A DNA stretch of 64,000 nucleotides from Vibrio toranzoniae (GTDB taxonomy: Bacteria > Pseudomonadota > Gammaproteobacteria > Enterobacterales > Vibrionaceae): NCBI RefSeq assembly GCF_024347655.1, contig NZ_AP025514.1, positions 186,001-250,000 of the forward strand. Reading direction: 5' to 3'. The notes below the pieces were generated by a model. It made no database searches and was not told the DNA's origin. It worked only from the letters and a program-made list of their open reading frames with translations. Numbering within the stretch: the stretch's first letter is position 1; every line of letters starts with the position of its first letter. Both the position numbers and the translations under genes were made by a program. This document shows, piece after piece, positions 1 through 8,387 of the stretch.

Positions 1-750
1 CAAGCCTATTTAGGCGCTAATTGCGACCTTGATTTCATTCGGTTGGACGAAGAAGAATTTGCTAAATGTCCAGATGAATCTATTGATTATGCAGTAATGG
101 AAAAAACGAGCGATGCTGTCGTTTGTCCAATGGATGTTGGTTGGAGTGATGTTGGAGCTTGGTCATCACTCTGGGAAGTGAGCGATAAAGATTGTAATGA
201 CAACGTAGTTAAAGGGGATGTATTAACTGATAACACCCATCGTTGTTACATTAACTCTCCACATCGATTGGTTGCGACTGTTGGTGTACAAGACCTGGTC
301 ATTGTTGACACTAAAGATGCTTTATTAGTCGCGCATCGAGATGAAGTTCAAAATGTTAAAAACATTGTTTCAAACTTAAAGGCCGAAGAGCGAAACGAGT
401 TTTTACATCATCGTGAAGTATATCGTCCTTGGGGAAAGCATGAGTATATTGCTGGAGGCAACCGTTATCATGTGAAAAAAGTCATTGTAAAGCCGGGTGA
501 GAAAACGGCAATGCAATTACATTATCATCGTTCAGAACATTGGGTTGTTGTGTCAGGAACAGCCAAAGTATATAGAGGCAGTGATCAATACGTTATTACC
601 GAAAACGAGTCAATTTATATTCCTGTTGGGGAAGAGCATTGTTTTGAAAACCCAGGAAAGTTACCTTTGGAAATTATTGAAGTAAGATCAGGTAGCTACT
701 TAGGTGAAGATGATATCGTACGAACACCTCCCCAAGGTGAAGGTTACTAA
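1..750 (+). CDS. manC: Mannose-1-phosphate guanylyltransferase / mannose-6-phosphate isomerase, C-terminal part (truncated by window edge)
   Basis: The reading frame is open from base 1, so the gene begins outside the window; about 249 codons remain. What is left covers the end of the nucleotidyltransferase domain (VGWSDVGAWSSLWEV, a ManC hallmark) and the C-terminal cupin, with the metal-binding type II isomerase motif LHYHRSEHWVVVSGTAKV. The family turns Man-1-P plus GTP into GDP-mannose and often also interconverts Fru-6-P and Man-6-P. It is followed after 18 bp by manB and then manA, so it is the upstream part of a GDP-mannose supply operon for surface polysaccharide. The identification is firm; only the N-terminal part is unseen. 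Confidence 0.95.
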   Translation, partial: QAYLGANCDLDFIRLDEEEFAKCPDESIDYAVMEKTSDAVVCPMDVGWSDVGAWSSLWEVSDKDCNDNVVKGDVLTDNTHRCYINSPHRLVATVGVQDLVIVDTKDALLVAHRDEVQNVKNIVSNLKAEERNEFLHHREVYRPWGKHEYIAGGNRYHVKKVIVKPGEKTAMQLHYHRSEHWVVVSGTAKVYRGSDQYVITENESIYIPVGEEHCFENPGKLPLEIIEVRSGSYLGEDDIVRTPPQGEGY

Positions 751-768
751 CTAATTTAAGGTCTTATT

Positions 769-2199
769 ATGTTAAATACATCACAAGTGCTCTCGGATTC
801 TGGCATTCAGTTTGGAACAAGTGGGGCTCGGGGATTAGTTGAACAATTTACGCCAGAAGTGTGCGCAGCTTTTACTCATGCGTTTATTTGCAGCATTAAA
901 GGTAGTCATGATTTTCACAAAGTTGCCGTTGCTATTGATAATCGCCCAAGTAGCCCGGAAATGGCGCAGGCAACTATTTCAGCAATTAGCTCCATGGGAT
1001 ATGAAGCTGTATATTATGGGGTTCTACCAACTCCCGCGCTTGCATACTCTGCAATGCAAGACAATATCCCTTGTATTATGATTACCGGAAGCCACATACC
1101 ATTTGATCGCAATGGTATTAAGTTTTACCGACCTGATGGCGAAATAACAAAAGCCAATGAGCAAGACATTCTGAGCGCGAAAGTTGAATTTGAATCACCG
1201 GTATTGAAAGAGTTACAGGTATCACTTAGAGCTCAAAAGCAATATGTAGAGCGTTATACAGTGCTTTTTGATTCTAATTTCCTGACGGGGAAACGCATTG
1301 GCATTTATGAGCACTCTAGTGCAGGGCGCGATATATACCCAATGCTATTTGAAGCAATAGGGGCCGAAGTTGTTTCTCTTGAGCGTACAGATGAATTTGT
1401 CCCAATTGACACCGAAGCTGTAGCAGAAGTTGATAAAGAGAAAGCTCGTTGTTGGTCTAAAAAGTACAATCTAGATTTTATTTTTTCAACGGATGGTGAT
1501 GGTGACAGGCCATTAGTCGCCGATGAAAAAGGAGAATGGTTACGTGGGGATATCTTAGGGTTGCTCTGTGCTGAAGCCATGAATATCGAAGCGTTAGCAT
1601 TACCAGTAAGTTGCAATACAGTAATTGATTCTTCTGAGTCATTTAAAAAAGTTGCTCGAACTAAAATTGGGTCACCTTATGTGATTGAAGCTTTTTCAGA
1701 GCTTGAAGAAGACTATGCAGTGATTGCTGGTTTCGAAGCTAATGGTGGTTTTTTATTAGGAAGTGATGCAACGATAAATAATCAATGTTTAAAGGCTCTA
1801 CCAACTCGCGACGCGGTTTTACCTGCACTTATGTTACTTTCCGCAGCCAAAGATTGTAGTATTACCTCACTGGTTTGTGCACTTGCTCCTCGTTTTACGA
1901 GCAGTAACCGTATTCAAAACTTTGAGACAGACAAGAGTAAAGCTATCATCGCCAAAGCGATTGGGCAAGAAGGACGTTTGATTGATGCTTTGGGATTTAA
2001 AGAAGCTATTGTCACGAATGTTGATACTACAGATGGCCTTCGTATTACGTTGAATTCGGGTGATATTATTCATCTTCGCCCTTCAGGTAATGCGCCTGAG
2101 CTTCGTTGTTATGCGGAGTCGGCAACCGATGAAAAAGCACAACAAGCGGTTGAACAGGCACTTAGTAATGTTCAAAAACTTGATGTGAGTGAGTGGTAA
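769..2199 (+). CDS. manB: Phosphomannomutase
   Basis: A 476-residue alpha-D-phosphohexomutase, expected to convert Man-6-P to Man-1-P for GDP-mannose synthesis. Visible landmarks are the phosphoserine loop ITGSHIP (Ser about 108), the metal loop DGDGDRP (about 241-247) and the sugar-phosphate loop RPSGNAPELR near the C-terminus. The phosphoserine loop is TGSHIP instead of the commoner TASHNP, a variant of the family; the acceptor serine is kept. It sits 18 bp after manC and 7 bp before manA, so the three are probably co-transcribed. Substrate choice (Man versus Glc phosphates) is inferred from these neighbours. Confidence 0.9.
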   Translation: MLNTSQVLSDSGIQFGTSGARGLVEQFTPEVCAAFTHAFICSIKGSHDFHKVAVAIDNRPSSPEMAQATISAISSMGYEAVYYGVLPTPALAYSAMQDNIPCIMITGSHIPFDRNGIKFYRPDGEITKANEQDILSAKVEFESPVLKELQVSLRAQKQYVERYTVLFDSNFLTGKRIGIYEHSSAGRDIYPMLFEAIGAEVVSLERTDEFVPIDTEAVAEVDKEKARCWSKKYNLDFIFSTDGDGDRPLVADEKGEWLRGDILGLLCAEAMNIEALALPVSCNTVIDSSESFKKVARTKIGSPYVIEAFSELEEDYAVIAGFEANGGFLLGSDATINNQCLKALPTRDAVLPALMLLSAAKDCSITSLVCALAPRFTSSNRIQNFETDKSKAIIAKAIGQEGRLIDALGFKEAIVTNVDTTDGLRITLNSGDIIHLRPSGNAPELRCYAESATDEKAQQAVEQALSNVQKLDVSEW

Positions 2200-2205
2200 C
2201 GGTTA

Positions 2206-3393
2206 ATGGCAATTTTTAAGCTCAAGAATCATATTCAAAATTATGCTTGGGGTAGTCAGACTTCTATGTTTGATCTATTTGGGTTTGAGAATATAGACAA
2301 CAAACCGCAGGCAGAACTCTGGATGGGCGCACACCCGCGCGGATGTTCTATGCTTGAACAACTTGGTGTTTTACTTACGGACTATATTCACCAAGATGCC
2401 AATGACATTTTGGGAACTTATACTGCTCAACGATATGGCCAGCTGCCTTTTTTGTTTAAAGTGCTTGCTGCCCATACCCCACTCTCGATCCAAGTTCACC
2501 CTAATAAATCTAATTCAGAACGTGGCTTTGAACGAGAAAGCGCGCAAGAAATTGCACTTGATGCTATTAATCGAAATTACAAAGATCCCAACCATAAGCC
2601 TGAATTGGTGTACGCGTTAACACATTACAAAGCGATGAATGGGTTTAGGCCGATTAAGCATATAATTGCACTGTTCGATGAACTAGGTCTCCCTGCTCTT
2701 GAGTATGAACTATCTTCGCTAAAGAAAATGCCCAACTCTGATGGGCTACAGCGCTTTTTTACTGCATTAATGACATTTTCGGGAAAGAAAAAGCTGGCGA
2801 TACTTAATGAACTCCAAGGCGTTTTCGACCGTTCACACATGTCCGATAGGCTTCAACAGGCTCTCACTTACAGTAAAAGCTTTGTAGAGTATTATGAGGG
2901 TGATATTGGTATATTAGCACCATTGATTTTAAATGTTGTCGAACTCGAACCCGGCGAGGCAATGTTTCTTCATTCAGAAACACCTCATGCGTATGTAAAA
3001 GGCACTGCACTTGAAATTATGGCAAGTTCCGATAATGTTCTCCGTGCAGGCTTAACGCCTAAACATATTGATGTTCAAGAGCTTATTGCTAATACTCGCT
3101 TTGAATCTATTCGACCTGAACAATTAAAGCTCACGCCCATCTCGATAGAAGGGCGCCTAAACTTTCCGGTACCTGTGGATGATTTTGCGTTTGATATCCT
3201 AAATGTGGAACCTATAGTAAAAGAGCAGTACGCTCGGAGTGCAGAAATCTTATTTTGTATTGATGGTGAAGTGAAAATATGGTCGGGTGATATGTCTTTG
3301 AATCTAAAGCCTGGAGAGAGTGTATTTGTGCCTTATAGCGCTAGTTGGTATAAGTATGAGGGTAGAGGCCTGTTAGCCAGAGCGTATAATTAG
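2206..3393 (+). CDS. manA: Mannose-6-phosphate isomerase, class I
   Basis: A 395-residue type I phosphomannose isomerase, a zinc cupin that interconverts Fru-6-P and Man-6-P in the cytoplasm and feeds the GDP-mannose route. The zinc-site segment IQVHPNKS and the downstream stretch HSETPHAYVKGTALEIMASSDN are typical. The ATG is only 7 bp after manB, with little room for a separate promoter. A perfect hairpin follows about 10 bp after the stop and probably ends the operon. Having both this enzyme and the isomerase domain of ManC is common in polysaccharide loci. Confidence 0.93.
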   Translation: MAIFKLKNHIQNYAWGSQTSMFDLFGFENIDNKPQAELWMGAHPRGCSMLEQLGVLLTDYIHQDANDILGTYTAQRYGQLPFLFKVLAAHTPLSIQVHPNKSNSERGFERESAQEIALDAINRNYKDPNHKPELVYALTHYKAMNGFRPIKHIIALFDELGLPALEYELSSLKKMPNSDGLQRFFTALMTFSGKKKLAILNELQGVFDRSHMSDRLQQALTYSKSFVEYYEGDIGILAPLILNVVELEPGEAMFLHSETPHAYVKGTALEIMASSDNVLRAGLTPKHIDVQELIANTRFESIRPEQLKLTPISIEGRLNFPVPVDDFAFDILNVEPIVKEQYARSAEILFCIDGEVKIWSGDMSLNLKPGESVFVPYSASWYKYEGRGLLARAYN

Positions 3394-3395
3394 TT

Positions 3396-3442
3396 ATTTG
3401 GTGCTGATACCAATTGTTATAATATTGGTATCAGCCAAATTT
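3396..3442. terminator. Hairpin between convergent manA and wecA
   Basis: Arms CTGATACCAAT and ATTGGTATCAG (with flanking TTTGG/CCAAA pairing) enclose a short AT loop. The T-run is poor, but the position between convergent genes suits a bidirectional terminator. The same GATACCAAT end sequence delimits the longer repeat at 10873-11033, so it may be a collapsed copy of that element. Confidence 0.55.
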
Positions 3443-3515
3443 AAGTGTCTTAAACCTACCTTTAAGTGTGTCGAACTCTTGATACTTGTTACAACGGTAG
3501 CCAATAAAGTCTAAT

Positions 3516-4604
3516 TTACTTGTCGTGATCTTTATCTGTTGAGGGCTTATTTGATTCCTTCCTAAAGTAAGCTGTTATTTTCCAAACATTACTTAAAAGA
3601 ATCAAATACACGATAAAGCAAGTGAGAAATGTGTAAAGCATGACATATTCGGGAATTCCTACCATTTCGGCATAAATACCGATGCCTGCGAATAGTATAG
3701 CAATACTACAAATTACGATTAAAGTTTGTGTGGAACTAAACCCTAAACGTTGGAAGATATGATGCAAGTGCTCGCGGTCAGGTTTAAATGGTGAGTCACC
3801 TCGTCGTACACGACGGATCATTATTGCTGCCATATCCATCAATGGTATCGCAATTAGCCATAGAGCGGTTACTGGACGCAAAGGAGGTCTTGTACCATTT
3901 TGGCTTGATAGTAACAACAGCCAAATAACAGTAAAGCCTATAAGCATACTTCCTGCGTCCCCCATGAAAACCTTCCTTTTTCGGCCAAAAGCACCTAAGT
4001 TTAGAAGAATATAAGGGATGATTATTATAACGAGCACTAAACAAATATAAGCCAGATTATATTGCCCGTCATAATTCAACATAATCCCTAAGCCACCGAA
4101 AGTGACTACAGATAACCCACCTAAAAGCCCATCTATACCATCAACCATATTAAAAGCATTTATAGCTCCCACAACCGCAAGTACTGTGACTAAATAGCCA
4201 AACCAACCTAGAGTGACAACTTCTCCAGAACCGAATATATCCCCGATGGTATTAAGCTCAATACCGCCGATGACCATCATTGCAACAGAGAGTGCGGCTT
4301 GAATGACAAAGCGTAACTTGAAACTTAAGTCAAATTTGTCATCTAATGCCCCTACGCCAACAAGAAGTAAGATGCATACAGCATAAAGTTCAGTGTTTGG
4401 TAAAACGTTTGGGTTGTTGAGTAAAAAGTAAAGGGTGGATATACAAATGGAGATACCACCAACTAATGGAACTGCTCCTTGATGAAGCTTGCGTATATTA
4501 GGTTTATCAACTAAACCGACTTTCTTAGCAACCTTACGCATTAGAAAAATAGTCGCGAGAGAAAAGAAAAACAGAAAAGAGAGGTCAAGAAATGAAATGA
4601 GCAC
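3516..4604 (-). CDS. wecA: Undecaprenyl-phosphate alpha-N-acetylglucosaminyl 1-phosphate transferase
   Basis: A 362-residue polytopic inner-membrane protein of the WecA/MraY family. It transfers GlcNAc-1-P from UDP-GlcNAc to undecaprenyl phosphate, starting O-antigen or enterobacterial common antigen-type repeat units. Diagnostic cytoplasmic motifs are visible: DDKFDLSFKLRF, NAFNMVDGIDGL, FMGDAGSMLIGF and HLHHIFQRLGF (the HIHH-type sugar-selective motif). About ten hydrophobic segments are present. It points away from wzz and converges on manA. A second initiating transferase (29616-30218) exists in the window, so the two probably serve different glycans. Confidence 0.94.
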   Translation of the reverse strand: MLISFLDLSFLFFFSLATIFLMRKVAKKVGLVDKPNIRKLHQGAVPLVGGISICISTLYFLLNNPNVLPNTELYAVCILLLVGVGALDDKFDLSFKLRFVIQAALSVAMMVIGGIELNTIGDIFGSGEVVTLGWFGYLVTVLAVVGAINAFNMVDGIDGLLGGLSVVTFGGLGIMLNYDGQYNLAYICLVLVIIIIPYILLNLGAFGRKRKVFMGDAGSMLIGFTVIWLLLLSSQNGTRPPLRPVTALWLIAIPLMDMAAIMIRRVRRGDSPFKPDREHLHHIFQRLGFSSTQTLIVICSIAILFAGIGIYAEMVGIPEYVMLYTFLTCFIVYLILLSNVWKITAYFRKESNKPSTDKDHDK

Positions 4605-4994
4605 GACTAAGCCTAATAATGGATGTTAATGTGAATTTTAGTGTATTTGAGCTCAATATAAAAGAGGGGCCAATGGTCTCCGTGATCTCTTCGTGTAAAT
4701 AATTAGAAAATTTAAGTTTACCTTGTTTAAAGGCACTTTATTGAATATGTAACTAAGCGAGTAATGGTTACTTGTATAAAGAGAAATGTCTGGAGTTTGT
4801 TAGACCTGAACTTCTTACTTTATGTCCTTTCTTTAACGTCTCGTTGTCATTCTGTTAGATGTATATGGGAGTCTCTAATCAATGTTAAGGTTCAGAAGAG
4901 CACGTTCATAAAGTTTACAACTCAGACAATACTAAAAGTATAGGATGTGATAGTATTTTTTGTTATTAATTTTAGATGTTTTGAGAGATTTACA
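4605..4994. other. Divergent intergenic region wecA/wzz
   Basis: About 390 bp between two divergent genes, so both promoters should lie here. It is AT-rich. I see no ops element, clear hairpin or repeat, and no credible short gene. Confidence 0.5.
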
Positions 4995-6119
4995 GTGAAA
5001 CCTCAGATCCAATCACAACCGTTTACCACCAAAAGTTCAATGACGTATACAGACCACAATGAGCTTGATTTTCGAGAGCTTTTTAAGGCATTGTGGGACG
5101 GTAAGCTAGTCGTTATATTGGTTACAGCTTTATTCACTATTGCTAGTATCTGTTTTGCATTATTCGCTCAAGAGTGGTGGTCTTCAAGTGCTAAGATCAC
5201 AAAAGCTCAGCCTCAAAATATAGCTGCATATCAGCAACAAGTCAGACAATTTCAACCTGTTTTCAATGTTTATCAGGAAGATGGTACTGTTTTAGTCAGT
5301 AAAGAGCTTGATAGCCTGGGGGACTCTAAAGTTCTCTTTCAGCGTTTTATTAACACTTTTAATTCAGCGAATAATAAACGAGTATTTTTAGATAACAGCT
5401 CATTTTTTCAGACGTTTAAAGGGGGCCTTTCTGCTGATGGTTCTGATATGACGGAAATTGCAGAACGTATATTGTACTCGGATTGGTTTAAAAGGATTAC
5501 CGCGTCTATGGAAAACATAGAAAATCGTAATTCACCCTATTTTGTTCGCTTTCAAACCACAACAAAACAAGGCAGTTTTGATTTACTCACCGCTTACATC
5601 GCTTTTACGGAGTCTCAAATTCATCAAGACGCGTTTAACAACTTGAAGGCTATGGTGAGCGGTAAGCGAAATGAGTTGATTCAACAAAAAAGGATTCTAG
5701 AAACCCAAGCAAAAAATCAATTGTCGGTTGAAACAGAGCGAACTAAATATGCTTTGGGCATCGCTCACGCGGCCGGTGTCGATAAACCTATCCCAGCAGG
5801 TAATGAAAATGAGCTATTTGGTATAGAGCTAGGTTCAAAAGGGTTAGAAGCGAAAGTCAAAGCGCTAGAGTCAGTAAAAAACTTGAGTGTTATCGAACCT
5901 CGCTTACTACAAATAAATGCAAAATTGGACATGCTTAATAATCTTGAAATTGACCGTAGTGTTGAGTTTCAAACATTTCGTTTCTTAGAAAATGTTGACC
6001 AACCAATTTCTCGAGATAAACCTAAACGTGCACTGATTGTTATTATTTTTACATTATTTGGTGGATTGCTCGGTGCAGCAATTGTGTTAATACGATTCGC
6101 ATTTAGAAAAGAATATTAA
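4995..6119 (+). CDS. wzz: O-antigen/polysaccharide chain-length determinant, Wzz family
   Basis: Polysaccharide co-polymerase class 1, which sets the modal length of Wzy-made polymer. The architecture is typical: cytoplasmic N-terminus with ELDFRELFKALWDGK, a first membrane helix (VVILVTALFTIASICFALF), a long periplasmic coiled-coil-rich region, then a second helix at the C-terminus (ALIVIIFTLFGGLLGAAIVLI) preceded by the proline-containing PISRDKPKR segment. GTG at 4995 is chosen because GAGAG lies 7 bp upstream; ATG 5040 (TYTDHNELDF) is an alternative with no obvious ribosome site. It stands alone, followed by a terminator. Which polymer it serves is not shown by the sequence. Confidence 0.88.
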   Translation: MKPQIQSQPFTTKSSMTYTDHNELDFRELFKALWDGKLVVILVTALFTIASICFALFAQEWWSSSAKITKAQPQNIAAYQQQVRQFQPVFNVYQEDGTVLVSKELDSLGDSKVLFQRFINTFNSANNKRVFLDNSSFFQTFKGGLSADGSDMTEIAERILYSDWFKRITASMENIENRNSPYFVRFQTTTKQGSFDLLTAYIAFTESQIHQDAFNNLKAMVSGKRNELIQQKRILETQAKNQLSVETERTKYALGIAHAAGVDKPIPAGNENELFGIELGSKGLEAKVKALESVKNLSVIEPRLLQINAKLDMLNNLEIDRSVEFQTFRFLENVDQPISRDKPKRALIVIIFTLFGGLLGAAIVLIRFAFRKEY

Positions 6120-6128
6120 CTTTTATTA

Positions 6129-6160
6129 CTGGCTAGTGTTTATCCACTAGCCATCTTTTA
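6129..6160 (+). terminator. Terminator after wzz
   Basis: GGCTAGTG (6131-6138) pairs perfectly with CACTAGCC (6145-6152) around a 6-base loop, followed by ATCTTTTA. It lies about 10 bp after the wzz stop. Confidence 0.7.
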
Positions 6161-6806
6161 CTCTCCTCACATACTACCCCTCGAGCCAAGGCTGCACTAC
6201 GAATGGTTATCGTAACGCTAACCAAATATCGAAACCTAAAATTGACAGAGTGGGTTTACTTCCCCTTAATGCATTTGAATGTCAGATTGATTTTTTTAAA
6301 TCACTGTAGTCCGTTTATTAATTATACATTTACTTGATAGTTGTTATTATCTATCATGTGTTCAATCAGTTGTTTAAGCTGAGTTATTCCTTTTTGCAAA
6401 ACCTATCAGCAAGTCAGTAGGTAGGTAGGTAGTTAAGGAAGGCCTAAGCAGGTGGTTTGGCTATCGCAGTCAAAGAGGCTTTCTTCTGACGTCTGTGATC
6501 TAAGAGTTCCACTCTCGGAGTTGAGAGCAAAAAGGAGTACTTGTGATTGGCTTATGGTGTACTAAGCAAGTGACTCTTAAGTTCTTTAAGCTCAATTAAA
6601 CATAGACAAACCTAGCGCTAATGAAGAGTGCAACATTGAGTGGTGATATCACCGATGTTGCTTAAATACGTCAGTTGTTTGGGGTCGGAAAGTACGTATG
6701 GCTGCCTGATTTTTTGGGTCGTTGTACAAGAACTGATTAGACTACCACGCAGATTTGCTAGGAAAATCGGCATCAATTCAGTTTGAAATATGGAAGATAT
6801 AATTAT
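6161..6806. promoter_or_regulatory. Long leader/intergenic region before the outer-membrane barrel gene
   Basis: About 650 bp without a credible gene. It contains a short GTAG tandem run (6417-6434) and a 12-bp perfect palindrome GGTGATATCACC (6642-6653) nested in a CAACAT/ATGTTG hairpin (6631-6660). Its length suggests a regulated promoter or long 5' leader for the downstream genes, but no known site was recognised; there is no GGCGGTAG ops core here. Confidence 0.4.
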
Positions 6807-7349
6807 ATGAAAATGCAGTGGTTAGTTAAAGCTTCACCTTTGTTGTTGCTATCAGCAACAGCAATGGGAGCTGACAATTTATACGTAGGCGCTAAAGTTG
6901 GTAGTGTCTCTGCCGATAAGTTTTCCCCTTTAGTAGAAAGCAGAACGGCTATTGATGATTCAGACACCTCTTACGGTTTGTTTGTCGGTTATCAGATTGT
7001 CGATTCATTAGCCATAGAAGGTGGTTACAGCTACCTTGGTGAATATGATCTTAAAGACATTGCCGGTGGCAGCTACGACGCGAGCAGTTTTGATGTCGTG
7101 CTAAAAGCCTCAGGTAATGTAAACGATAGTTTGGCAGTGTATGCCAAAGGCGGCTTTGCTGTTTATGATTGGAATGCAAATGGTAAGGGTGTTGAGTCTG
7201 ATGATTCAGGCGTTGCTCCAACCATTGCTTTTGGTACTGAATACTCCATGACATCAGCAATGAAAATTGGCCTAGAATACCAAATATACCAAGATGTTGG
7301 TGGTGTAAGTATCGATTCATTTAATGTTGCTTTGTCTCATTACTTTTAA
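6807..7349 (+). CDS. Small outer-membrane beta-barrel protein (OmpA-like/OmpX-like)
   Basis: About 180 residues with a signal peptide (MKMQWLVKASPLLLLSATAMGA, cut near AMGA-DN). The mature part alternates hydrophobic and polar residues, with repeated strand-like stretches (LYVGAKVG, YGLFVGYQI, LAIEGGYSYLG, KIGLEYQIYQDV) and a terminal phenylalanine (NVALSHYF), the usual signal for BAM-mediated insertion. ATG 6807 is chosen because GGAAG lies about 10 bp upstream. It is followed by a lipoprotein gene and a YjbH-family gene. It resembles in position the wbfD-type genes next to Vibrio capsule export genes; that link is inferred, and the function is unknown. Confidence 0.75.
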   Translation: MKMQWLVKASPLLLLSATAMGADNLYVGAKVGSVSADKFSPLVESRTAIDDSDTSYGLFVGYQIVDSLAIEGGYSYLGEYDLKDIAGGSYDASSFDVVLKASGNVNDSLAVYAKGGFAVYDWNANGKGVESDDSGVAPTIAFGTEYSMTSAMKIGLEYQIYQDVGGVSIDSFNVALSHYF

Positions 7350-7368
7350 TTATTTGTAGGGATCAATT

Positions 7369-8253
7369 GTGAAATATAAAATTTTAGCGTTATCAGTCGT
7401 TGGTGCACTTCTAGCGGGTTGTGGCAGCGATAATGGAAACAGTGTTCCTTCGACTGAAGCATATAGCGTTATGGCGTATGACCCTGCAGTCATGGGCATG
7501 AAAGGGTCGTTCAGCTGTGATGATGGCACAACGGGTACACTTGCAGCAACAAACTACAGTGGTGTTTCTGAAGTGACCGAGCTTACCGTTCTCAATTCAC
7601 CTCAAACTTGTGCGTTTGAATTTCAAGCAACACCGGGCGCAAAGGATGTATCTAATGGCAAAGACATGAGTAAGGTGAGCTACAAGTTCCCTAAAGGGCT
7701 AGCGGCTCTAGGCAAGACTGCTACGGCTTCTCCTATCTCTACATTACTTGAGAAAAAGTTGGATGGTGCACCATACACTCCATCAGCAGGTAGCGAAATT
7801 ATGGCTGATCTTGGTTTGGATGACTTGATCAATAATGGTGATATCACAGATATTACTGATTTCCTACTTCGTACTGAAGAAGTCATCTCTAAGTTGCCAG
7901 CAAAAGCAGCGAGCCGAGTATTAGCGACTAACGCTGTGTTGTCAGACGTGCTAGTGGTTAGTTCTGATGTATCAGCGGATAAGCTAGCTGGTGCTACGAA
8001 GGCTATTGCGAAAAAAGTTGTTGAAAAGTACAAGGATTACCCGAAAACAGACGCGGGCAATAAAATTTACTTGGATCTAACTGAAAACCCAACGTTCATT
8101 CAAGGTGTTGTTACTAACCCTGATGCGGATGTAACAATTCCACCTGTAGCAGAACAAGAAGCTGAGCCTGTTCCTGAACCAGATGAAGGTTCTACTGGCG
8201 CTACTGGTACTGGTACTGGCGGTGGCGGTAACGGCGGTGGTACTGGCGGCTAA
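7369..8253 (+). CDS. Putative outer-membrane lipoprotein of the polysaccharide export region
   Basis: A 294-residue protein beginning at GTG with GTAGGGA upstream. The N-terminus is a lipoprotein signal with lipobox LLAGCGSD (lipidated Cys about 18). The body has no domain I recognise. A Pro/Glu-rich stretch (PEQEAEPVPEPDEG) leads into a low-complexity Gly/Thr tail of about 20 residues. It lies 19 bp after the beta-barrel gene, so the two are probably one operon, closed by the hairpin at 8270-8296. The neighbouring yjbH-like gene suggests a role in exopolysaccharide secretion like the Vibrio wbfC/YjbF-type lipoproteins, but sequence similarity could not be tested here. Confidence 0.7.
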   Translation: MKYKILALSVVGALLAGCGSDNGNSVPSTEAYSVMAYDPAVMGMKGSFSCDDGTTGTLAATNYSGVSEVTELTVLNSPQTCAFEFQATPGAKDVSNGKDMSKVSYKFPKGLAALGKTATASPISTLLEKKLDGAPYTPSAGSEIMADLGLDDLINNGDITDITDFLLRTEEVISKLPAKAASRVLATNAVLSDVLVVSSDVSADKLAGATKAIAKKVVEKYKDYPKTDAGNKIYLDLTENPTFIQGVVTNPDADVTIPPVAEQEAEPVPEPDEGSTGATGTGTGGGGNGGGTGG

Positions 8254-8269
8254 TTTAAGCACCAATGAT

Positions 8270-8296
8270 AAAAGGCACCACTCGGTGCCTTTTTTA
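8270..8296 (+). terminator. Terminator after the lipoprotein gene
   Basis: AAAGGCACC pairs with GGTGCCTTT around a four-base loop and runs into TTTTT: a textbook intrinsic terminator 18 bp after the stop codon. Confidence 0.9.
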
Positions 8297-8297
8297 C

Positions 8298-8362
8298 ACG
8301 CTGTCATTATCAAACGCTGTCATTATTAAATACAGTTACTATCCAATATAGTCACTGTCAAA
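8298..8362 (+). repeat. Degenerate 16-17 bp tandem repeats upstream of the yjbH-like gene
   Basis: Four adjacent units: ACGCTGTCATTATCAA, ACGCTGTCATTATTAA, then two diverged copies ending CAA/AAA. The first two differ at one base. The array ends about 25 bp before the ATG at 8388. Confidence 0.65.
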
Positions 8363-8387
8363 TACGGTTATAACCTATTGCATCCTA

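Noticed and set aside
43..750. TTG at 43 as the true start of the first gene
   Set aside because: The frame is open to base 1 and the upstream residues belong to the nucleotidyltransferase domain, so the gene is truncated by the window edge.
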